Shown here piece after piece: positions 5,864 through 11,259 of a stretch of DNA of 11,259 nt (position 1 is its first letter; each line of letters begins with the position of its first letter). The stretch lies in contig CAYUMU010000130.1 in assembly GCA_964445985.1 (NCBI GenBank), positions 1-11,259 on the forward strand, given 5' to 3'. Position numbers and translations under genes: made by a program. Under the pieces are notes generated by a model. That model was not told the origin of the DNA. It searched no databases and saw only the letters and a list, made by a program, of their open reading frames with translations. This stretch comes from CAYUMU01 sp964445985. GTDB lineage: Bacteria > Planctomycetota > Planctomycetia > Pirellulales > S012-138.

Positions 5864-6994
5864 ATGAGCAAGAACAAAAAGAAAAAAGTCCGTACCCAGC
5901 TTCGCAAGAATCAACAGGTCCGCGCCCGCCGCAGCGATTGGACCCAGCAGTTCGAAGCCCACGGGTTCGAACAACAAGATACCGACCAGGGCGAACGTGT
6001 CAGCGGCAAAGGCGCCCTGACCCGCCAGCGCACCATCATTTCAGCGGACGAAAACGCCGGCCAGGTTCACCTCGACGCCAAGAACCAACTGACCGGCCGC
6101 GTCATCAGCGTCTTCGGGCTGATCAGCCTGGTCGAAACCCCCCAGGGCGTGCGTTATCACTGCGCCACCCGCCGGCTCCTCAAAAGCATGGCCACCGACC
6201 TCCGCCACGTGGTCGCCGCCGGCGACGTCGTCGTCTTCCGGCCTGAACGAACCAGCGAGGCCATTGGCGACGGCATCATCGAACGCGTCGAACCCCGCCA
6301 CGGCGTGCTCAGCCGCACCAGCCGTGGCCGCCAGCATGTCATCGCCACCAATGTCGATCAAATCCTCATCGTCGGCAGCGCGGCCGAACCCGACCTCAAG
6401 CCCCACCTCATCGACCGCTTCCTGCTCACGGCCGAAAAGTGCGGCATCCGCCCCGTCGTCGTCATCAACAAGGTAGACCTCGTTGACCGCGCCAGCCTGC
6501 AACCGGTGCTCAGCGTCTATTCGCAATTAGGCTACCAGGTGCTGCAAGTGAGCGCCGAAACCGGCTTTGGCCTGGAGCGACTTCGCCGCCTGATGGCAGG
6601 CCGCGAAAGCGCCGTGGCCGGGCAAAGCGGCGTGGGCAAATCCTCCCTGCTCAACGCCGTCGATCCCTCCCTCAAGTTGCGCGTGGCCGCGGTCAGCCGC
6701 GAATCGCAAAAAGGACGCCACACCACCACCAGTGCCGTGTTGCTCCCCTTTGCCGACGGCGGCTATGTGGTCGATACTCCCGGCATCCGCCAGTTCCAAC
6801 TTTGGGATGTGTCGCCCGAAGAAGTCGCCGGCTACTTCCGCGACCTGCGGCCTTTCGTCAGCCATTGCCGTTACCCCAACTGCACGCACACGCACGAAGA
6901 CGAGTGCGCCGTCAAAGACGCCGTGGCCGACGACCTGCTCGACGCCCGCCGCTACGACAGCTACTGCCACCTGGCCGCCGGCGACGACGCCTGA
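5864..6994 (+). CDS. rsgA: Ribosome small-subunit-dependent GTPase A (RsgA)
   Basis: RsgA is a GTPase that acts in late 30S subunit maturation, binding near the decoding centre and checking or releasing assembly factors. The 376-residue product shows the circularly permuted GTPase order: an OB-fold region (about 77-142), then G4 NKVD (202-205) and VSAETG, then the P-loop GQSGVGKSS (253-261), switch RHTTT (285-289) and G3 DTPG (304-307). A C-terminal zinc motif follows, with Cys335, Cys340, His in CTHTH, and Cys348 (HCRYPNCTHTHEDECAVKDAV in part). The N-terminal 60 residues are a strongly basic extension (KNKKKKVRTQLRKNQQVRAR) that probably touches rRNA. I chose ATG at 5864 because upstream starts would translate the dispersed palindrome; there is no clear SD. 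It ends 30 bases before the convergent adaptor gene. Confidence 0.97.
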   Translation: MSKNKKKKVRTQLRKNQQVRARRSDWTQQFEAHGFEQQDTDQGERVSGKGALTRQRTIISADENAGQVHLDAKNQLTGRVISVFGLISLVETPQGVRYHCATRRLLKSMATDLRHVVAAGDVVVFRPERTSEAIGDGIIERVEPRHGVLSRTSRGRQHVIATNVDQILIVGSAAEPDLKPHLIDRFLLTAEKCGIRPVVVINKVDLVDRASLQPVLSVYSQLGYQVLQVSAETGFGLERLRRLMAGRESAVAGQSGVGKSSLLNAVDPSLKLRVAAVSRESQKGRHTTTSAVLLPFADGGYVVDTPGIRQFQLWDVSPEEVAGYFRDLRPFVSHCRYPNCTHTHEDECAVKDAVADDLLDARRYDSYCHLAAGDDA

Positions 6995-7024
6995 TCAACC
7001 TCTGTGGGTGGTGGGTGGCTGGGG

Positions 7025-8245
7025 TCAAGCTGTCGCCAAACCGCTGCCGATCCCGCCAATCAGCGCAGCCGACAGGCTGCCCCCAGAAACAACCGGCGTT
7101 TTCGCCCGCGAGTCACCCGGCCGGTTCTCCAGCGTCGGCGTGTTGGCTTCAATAAACACGTCCACTTGCTGGCCCACGTAAATCGGCGCGCCCTGGGGCG
7201 GACGCAGCGCGTAGATGACCTGCAGCACGCGGGTATCCACCCGTTCGCGATTGTCGCCCGTGAGCGATTGCTTCGGAATCACATACGGCTGCACATGCAC
7301 GAACTCGAGCGGATACACCAAATCGTTGCGGCCTCGCAACACCGCCTCCGCCTTGGCCCCCGGCTCGAATCGCGGAATGTCTTGCTCGTCGATGTCCACG
7401 CGCACATGCAGCACGCTCAGGTCGCCGATCACCATCAACGTGCTCCCCGGCGGCGCGCCCACAAACTCGCCAGGATGCACGTCGCGGTCGAGCACCGTGC
7501 CATTCACCGGCGAGCGAATCACCAGCCGTTCCAGGTCGGTTTGCACTTTTTGCACCTGCGCCTCGGCTTGGGCCACGGCCGCCCGCGCCACGGCCAGGTC
7601 AGGCTCCCAGGCCCCCTTGAGCAACAGTTGCAATCGGGCTTGAGCTTCGGCCACGGCGGCTTCCGATCGCGCCAATTGCGCATCGGCCATGGCGTCGGCA
7701 ACTTCGGCATTGATGAATTCAATTTGCGTCACGCTCTGCACCCCTTGCGAAGGATGATAGAGTTGCTTCACCCGTTCCAGAACCGTCTTGGTCTGACTCT
7801 TGCGCGCCAGTGCTTCCCGCGCCTGGGCCTGGGCTTCTCGCACCAAGGCCTCCGCCGGCGGAATCTCTTCTTTCCGTGGCTGCGACTGCAACCGCAATAG
7901 CTCGCTCTTGGCCGCTTCCAACTCGGCGGTTCGCACCAGCAGGTCGGCGCGCAGCTGGCGATCATCCAACCGAAACAGCGCCTGGTTCTCGCGCACACTT
8001 TCCCCTTCGGTCACCGTCACCTCGACCACCACCCCGGCAATCGCGGCCCCCACCTCAATATTCTCGGACCGCGCCTCCACAATGCCCGAACCGGCCACCG
8101 TATGCATAAAAGGCGACCGCGGCGGATCGATCGGCGGAACGCCCTGCTTTGGCTCCTTGCTGCTCAAAGCCACGTGCACCATGGCAAACACGGCCATCGC
8201 CGCGGCCAAAATGGGTAACGCAACCTTGATCGCCTTGGCAATCAT
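7025..8245 (-). CDS. HlyD/DevB-type membrane-fusion (periplasmic adaptor) protein
   Basis: The periplasmic adaptor of an ABC exporter, anchored in the inner membrane and expected to link the transporter to an outer-membrane channel. In the 406 residues I see an N-terminal membrane anchor (about 7-28), the first lipoyl half-motif (about 53-96, GSGIVEA to GVVVEVTVTEGESV), a long Ala/Glu/Arg-rich coiled coil (about 100-240), the second lipoyl half (about 241-275, LVIRSPVNGTVLDRDVHPGE), then beta-barrel and membrane-proximal parts (DIDEQDIPRFEPGAKAEAVL to YVGQQVDVFIEA). The final 30 residues are Gly/Ser/Ala-rich and not family-like. The start ATG at 8245 has GGAGGT five bases upstream and overlaps the ATPase stop as ATGA, so translation is probably coupled. 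It is the last gene of the operon and resembles DevB, MacA and YbhG. The substrate is unknown. Confidence 0.93.
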   Translation of the reverse strand: MIAKAIKVALPILAAAMAVFAMVHVALSSKEPKQGVPPIDPPRSPFMHTVAGSGIVEARSENIEVGAAIAGVVVEVTVTEGESVRENQALFRLDDRQLRADLLVRTAELEAAKSELLRLQSQPRKEEIPPAEALVREAQAQAREALARKSQTKTVLERVKQLYHPSQGVQSVTQIEFINAEVADAMADAQLARSEAAVAEAQARLQLLLKGAWEPDLAVARAAVAQAEAQVQKVQTDLERLVIRSPVNGTVLDRDVHPGEFVGAPPGSTLMVIGDLSVLHVRVDIDEQDIPRFEPGAKAEAVLRGRNDLVYPLEFVHVQPYVIPKQSLTGDNRERVDTRVLQVIYALRPPQGAPIYVGQQVDVFIEANTPTLENRPGDSRAKTPVVSGGSLSAALIGGIGSGLATA

Positions 8246-9093
8246 GCTGAACCTCCAGGATTTTCTGCGGACGATGAGGGCGTCGGCGTTTTCTCAGACG
8301 AAGCCCGCGCCGGCGTTTCTTCTCGCTGCCGCACCTTGGTGATCTGCCCGTCTTCCATGTAGGCAATCCGATCGCCGAACTCCATCACCCGCGCGTCGTG
8401 CGTCACCACCAACACCACCCGACCTTGTTCGATGGCCGTGCCGCGGAGCAACTCCATCACCGTATGCCCGGTTTCGGCGTCCAGCGCCGAGGTCGGCTCG
8501 TCGCACACCAACAGCCGCGGCTCGTGAACCAAGGCCCTCGCAATCGCCACCCGCTGCTGCTGCCCGCCCGAAAGCTGCCAGGGTCGGGCGTCGGCCCGAT
8601 TCGCCAGGCCCACCTTCTCCAGCATCTCCTTTGCCTTGGGCAACGCTTTCCGTCGCGATTCGCCTTTGATCAGCAGCGGCACCATGGCGTTTTCTGCCGC
8701 CGATAGGGCCGGCAATAAATTGAACTGTTGAAAAATAAAACCGATATTCTCCGAACGGAACTCCACTTTGCGTCCGCTCGACATGTGAATCATGTCCTCG
8801 CCGAAAACGTCCAGCTCCCCCTCGGTCGCATTCAGCAACCCCGCTATCACCGACAACAGCGTGGTCTTGCCGCAGCCCGATGGCCCCACCAGCAGTGTCA
8901 ACTGCCCGCCCATCACGTCCAGGTCCACGCCGCGCAAGGCTCGCACCTTCGCCGCGCCCACGCCAAACTCCTTGGTAATATTCCGGCACACAATGGCACA
9001 CCCGTCACTCCCCCGAAGGCGGGAATCCACAAGCTCGTCATTCCCGCGAAGGCGGGAATCCAGTTGCGGCGGATGTGAGTCTGCGCTGGTCAT
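8242..9093 (-). CDS. ABC exporter ATPase, DevA/MacB/LolD type
   Basis: The nucleotide-binding subunit of the exporter. With the ATG at 9093 it has 283 residues: Walker A GPSGCGKTT (70-78), Q-loop in FIFQQFNLLP (about 119-128), signature LSGGQQQR (174-181), Walker B LLVCDEP (194-200) and the switch His in VVTHDARV (His232). The pattern is that of the MacB/LolD/DevA group. The start is uncertain. Residues about 12-32 (DSRLRGNDELVDSRLRGSDG) are the translation of two copies of an inverted repeat. The normal family start would be close to IVCRNITKEFG, for example GTG at 8991 (249 residues). No candidate has a properly spaced SD, and TTG at 9120 is also open. The C-terminal tail (EETPARASSEKTPTPSSSAE) is low-complexity. 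The stop overlaps the adaptor start by four bases, and the permease lies 86 bases upstream. Confidence 0.93.
   Translation of the reverse strand: MTSADSHPPQLDSRLRGNDELVDSRLRGSDGCAIVCRNITKEFGVGAAKVRALRGVDLDVMGGQLTLLVGPSGCGKTTLLSVIAGLLNATEGELDVFGEDMIHMSSGRKVEFRSENIGFIFQQFNLLPALSAAENAMVPLLIKGESRRKALPKAKEMLEKVGLANRADARPWQLSGGQQQRVAIARALVHEPRLLVCDEPTSALDAETGHTVMELLRGTAIEQGRVVLVVTHDARVMEFGDRIAYMEDGQITKVRQREETPARASSEKTPTPSSSAENPGGSA
9003..9062. repeat. Two direct copies of a 27-bp inverted-repeat element
   Basis: Copy A (9003-9029) and copy B (9036-9062) agree at 25 of 27 positions and are spaced 33 bases apart, a multiple of three. Copy B forms an 8-bp hairpin, ATTCCCGC (9040-9047), GAAG loop, GCGGGAAT (9052-9059). 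In copy A one arm is changed, giving CTCCCCCG. This is the widespread element whose translation gives DSRLRGND or VIPAKAGIQ in many bacterial genomes. It lies in the 5' part of the ATPase frame. Confidence 0.9.
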
Positions 9094-9121
9094 CAAATCG
9101 AACAAAATCAAATCGAACAAA
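9092..9121. repeat. Perfect 15-bp tandem duplication
   Basis: ATCAAATCGAACAAA occurs twice without a gap (9092-9106 and 9107-9121). It lies directly before the first ATG of the ATPase frame and is AT-rich compared with its surroundings. Fifteen is a multiple of three, so reading through it keeps the frame. It is a likely copy-number-variable site. Confidence 0.9.
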
Positions 9122-9179
9122 AACTGTGGAGAGCAAGAAGCCCTTCTTCAACGGCTCCCTGCCAACTACCCCCCGCCCA

Positions 9180-10319
9180 CTACCCGCTGCGGAACACCAC
9201 GGCCGGTTCCAGCACCAGCACCCTGCGGATCGATAGCAAACTGGCCCCCACCACCATCAGCACCACCGCCACGCCGGTGCCTGCCATCACCTGCCAGGGC
9301 ATAAAAAACGCCAGCTTGGTATTCCCCTGGGCAAACTGGCCGAACGTCGCCGCGCAGCCTATCCCAATGCCATAACCAATCGCCCCCACCACCAGCGCCT
9401 GCAGCAAAATCATGCCCATCAGCCGCGGGTTCGAAGTCCCCATCGCCTTCAGCATGGCATACTGGGCCAGGTTTTCCACGGTAAACAGATAGAAGGTCTG
9501 ACCCGAAATGGCCGCGCCCACGATAAACCCCAGCAACACCGTCACGCCAAAGTTGATAGGGATTCCCGTGTTTTCCAGGTAATACCAAATGGTCTCCCAG
9601 CGAAACTCCGCGCTCGTCAACGCCTTCAGCCCGGTTTGCGATTTGATCTTCTGACACACCTCGGTCGCCGACAATCCCGGCTGAGGTTGGGCCAGCACGA
9701 ACGACAGCACCTTCCGCTCGGGCGGCGCGAAACCAATCGCTCGTGAATACTGCGTATAAATAATCGGAAAGGTCTGAAAGGTCTTCGAAGCCTTGCAAAT
9801 GCCCACGATCACCGCCCGCCGGTCGTTCATTTCCAGCGTCCGCTGCAATCGCAACGGTTCGCCCGGCCAGAGCAGTTGGTAGCCTGCTTCATCAATAATC
9901 ACGGCATCCGGCTGGCGCAGCGCCGCCACGCTGCCCAGCACCATTTCTTGCGGCGCGCCCACCAGCGTGGCATCGTCGAGACCCAGCAAAATAATCTGTT
10001 GAAAATTGCCATCCGTCAGCCGGGCTCGGCTCAAACCCTTATACAGCCGCACCGCCCATTGCACGCCTTCCACGCCGCGCACCCGATATAGCTGCGTGTC
10101 GCTGAGCGGTTTCACATCGTCAATAAACCGCACGTTGGGATCCATCACCCAAATATCGGCGCCTTGAATATCTTGAATCTGGTTGCTGGTCAGCAGCATC
10201 AAACCCCAGAAAATGGAACTTTGCTGCGCGATCAACAAGGCCGCAAAACCCACCCCGGCAATAATGCCCAGGTATTTGCCCAAATTGCCCGTCAGCATCC
10301 GCAGCGCTATCCAGTTCAC
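9180..10319 (-). CDS. ABC exporter permease, DevC type (FtsX-like)
   Basis: The inner-membrane permease of the exporter, 379 residues, the usual DevC length. The order is an N-terminal membrane segment (about 17-43, LGIIAGVGFAALLIAQQSSI), a periplasmic domain of about 210 residues (ADIWVMDPNVRF, LYRVRGVEGVQWAVRLYKGL, LLGLDDATLVGAP), then three membrane segments (about 255-280, 300-328 and 342-366). The AMLKAMGTSNPRL motif between them is typical of the FtsX/MacB permease domain, and the C-terminus is RRVLVLEPAVVFR. It starts with GTG at 10319, with GGGGAG eight bases before it, and overlaps the regulator stop as GTGA. This implies translational coupling to the repressor. Together with the ATPase and adaptor it makes a DevBCA-like exporter; in cyanobacteria such systems export glycolipids, but the substrate here cannot be read from sequence. 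Confidence 0.93.
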   Translation of the reverse strand: MNWIALRMLTGNLGKYLGIIAGVGFAALLIAQQSSIFWGLMLLTSNQIQDIQGADIWVMDPNVRFIDDVKPLSDTQLYRVRGVEGVQWAVRLYKGLSRARLTDGNFQQIILLGLDDATLVGAPQEMVLGSVAALRQPDAVIIDEAGYQLLWPGEPLRLQRTLEMNDRRAVIVGICKASKTFQTFPIIYTQYSRAIGFAPPERKVLSFVLAQPQPGLSATEVCQKIKSQTGLKALTSAEFRWETIWYYLENTGIPINFGVTVLLGFIVGAAISGQTFYLFTVENLAQYAMLKAMGTSNPRLMGMILLQALVVGAIGYGIGIGCAATFGQFAQGNTKLAFFMPWQVMAGTGVAVVLMVVGASLLSIRRVLVLEPAVVFRSG

Positions 10320-10975
10320 CGCTGCAACTCCCCCGCCGTTAATGGCGGCGATAGGCCCAGCGATGCCAGAATGACACCCGAAATATGCTCGGCCAACAAG
10401 TCAGGCTGCAGCCTGCGAAAACTGGCGTCGGGCAGCAGCAACTGCATGATCGGCCGCGCCACCCGGTAATGCAAACACTGCCCAATCACGCTGAACGCCA
10501 ACAACCGCCGCCGCTCCTCCGAAAAGCCCGCCGGCAACAACTCCCCCAGAATGGAATTCAGCAAATCAAAGTGAGGGCGAATGTATTCCTGCACCAGCAT
10601 CGCCGTGGCCTCGGTCGGGTTGAGCACCTCGCGCAACATCAATTGCACCTGCCAACTCCGCCCCTCGTCGTGCATCACGCGGGCTAGAAACGTCCGCACA
10701 AAATCCCGCAGCTTCACCTCGGCCGGCGTGCCATCCGGCCAGGCAGGCAACGGAAACTGATCGATCCGCATGCGATGCGCTTGCTTCACGGCCTCTTGAT
10801 AAAGCTGCCGCTTGTCGCCGAAATGGTAATTCACCGCGGCAATGTTCGCTTCCGCGGTCAAACAGATTTCGCGCACCGTAGCAGCGCGAAAGCCCTTCTC
10901 CGCAAAGACGCGGCCGGCAACTTCCAGCAACCGCCGCTTCGTTGGTTCGTCCTGCATGGGGCCATCCGATGCCAT
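10316..10975 (-). CDS. TetR-family repressor, CecR/YbiH-like
   Basis: A 219-residue transcription regulator. The N-terminal TetR helix-turn-helix covers about residues 11-60 (TKRRLLEVAGRVFAEKGFRA, then TVREICLTAEANIAAVNYHF and GDKRQLYQEAV). The C-terminal ligand domain with RSWQVQLMLREVLNPTEAT resembles the DUF1956 domain of E. coli CecR (YbiH), which also sits upstream of an HlyD plus ABC exporter. The start is ATG at 10975, set by GGAGGTGAG nine bases upstream; the ATG at 10999 has no properly spaced SD. The gene is first in the operon and its stop overlaps the permease start by four bases, so the repressor and its target would be made together. Autoregulation through the dyad at 11052-11078 is inferred. 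The inducing ligand is unknown. Confidence 0.93.
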   Translation of the reverse strand: MASDGPMQDEPTKRRLLEVAGRVFAEKGFRAATVREICLTAEANIAAVNYHFGDKRQLYQEAVKQAHRMRIDQFPLPAWPDGTPAEVKLRDFVRTFLARVMHDEGRSWQVQLMLREVLNPTEATAMLVQEYIRPHFDLLNSILGELLPAGFSEERRRLLAFSVIGQCLHYRVARPIMQLLLPDASFRRLQPDLLAEHISGVILASLGLSPPLTAGELQR

Positions 10976-11051
10976 GACGCACTCACCTCCCGTGGACATC
11001 CCTCGCCCCAGGATCGGTCGCGAGGAAAAAAACCGAACGTGACGAGCAATC

Positions 11052-11078
11052 CGGTCAAACAAATGTATTAAATGACCG
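11052..11078. promoter_or_regulatory. Candidate operator of the TetR/CecR-like repressor
   Basis: CGGTCA (11052-11057) and TGACCG (11073-11078) form the outer arms of a 27-bp imperfect dyad, CGGTCA-N3-AA-N5-TT-N3-TGACCG, in a locally AT-rich patch 77 bases before the repressor start. On the minus strand TATATT (11088-11083), a possible -10, lies just before it, so the dyad would cover the transcription start. No good -35 is visible. On the plus strand TATAAT (11085-11090) could serve a divergent gene outside the window. Confidence 0.45.
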
Positions 11079-11099
11079 TTTGAATATAATCCTACCCCG

Positions 11100-11259
11100 A
11101 ATCCAAGCCGAGGCAAGTGCCAGCCAGCCAAGCCGCGCCAAACCACGCGGCACCCCCCCACCCAAATCCCACCCCGCGGCGTCAGCAAGAGAGCCCAACC
11201 CCCACGCGCAAAAAAAAATAGCCAACCCAGAAAAAATACCTATAGGTCCGTCCGAGGTT
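11100..11259. other. Non-coding right end of the window
   Basis: No convincing gene. The stretch is C-rich with long runs of C and A (nine A at about 11211-11219). The 10-base palindrome ACCTATAGGT (11238-11247) is followed on the minus strand by six T in ATTTTTT. It is too short to count as a terminator without more evidence. Confidence 0.4.

Noticed and set aside
6995..7024. Bidirectional terminator between rsgA and the adaptor gene
   Set aside because: The 30-base gap is G/T-rich with no inverted repeat long enough to form a stable hairpin.
7004..7900. Plus-strand 298-codon open frame over the adaptor gene
   Set aside because: It overlaps the membrane-fusion protein, which has clear lipoyl and coiled-coil features. 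The antisense product is His/Arg-rich with no recognisable domain.
9003..9062. Possible CRISPR array
   Set aside because: Only two repeat units with a 6-base gap and an internal hairpin matching a known dispersed inverted repeat. No spacers of 30-40 bases and no cas genes.

Overview
The window looks like chromosomal DNA of a planctomycete, probably of the Pirellulales type. This is inferred from gene content and from a dispersed palindromic repeat that reads SRLSLRERK when translated. The DNA is GC-rich. Several starts are GTG, and Shine-Dalgarno (SD) strength varies from excellent to absent. I see eight complete protein genes plus one in which the true start is uncertain (the ABC ATPase), and one structural RNA gene. 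I see no CRISPR array, tRNA, rRNA, transposase or phage gene.

Left part (59-2496, minus strand): two tandem paralogous genes encode secreted proteins that look like outer-membrane beta-barrels. They share the same C-terminal pattern ending in an aromatic residue. Upstream is a 467-base divergent intergenic region (2497-2963). It holds a strong G-quadruplex-type G-tract array on the minus strand and a cluster of short palindromes. The plus-strand gene on its right (2964-3488) encodes a ribbon-helix-helix (HicB/Arc-like) DNA-binding protein with no adjacent toxin gene.

Middle (3689-6994): the RNase P RNA gene rnpB lies on the minus strand with an 18-bp terminal helix. A head-to-head pair of the dispersed palindrome separates it from a YhcC-type (TIGR01212) radical SAM gene, also on the minus strand. 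Divergent to that gene are a 133-residue stand-alone FHA-domain protein and rsgA, the circularly permuted GTPase of 30S ribosome maturation. A second copy of the dispersed palindrome sits between the last two genes.

Right part (7025-10975, minus strand): a four-gene export operon runs in the order TetR/CecR-like repressor, DevC-type permease, DevA/MacB-type ATPase, HlyD/DevB-type membrane-fusion protein. Four-base stop/start overlaps couple regulator to permease and ATPase to adaptor. The junction between permease and ATPase is not coupled. It carries a 15-bp tandem duplication and two copies of an inverted repeat that read in frame into the ATPase N-terminus. A 27-bp imperfect dyad upstream of the regulator is a plausible autoregulatory operator. 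No TolC-like outer-membrane channel is in the window. The most unusual points are the repeat-encoded ATPase N-terminus, the palindromes around the ribbon-helix-helix gene and the paired dispersed palindrome next to rnpB. I do not see a clearly new multi-gene system.
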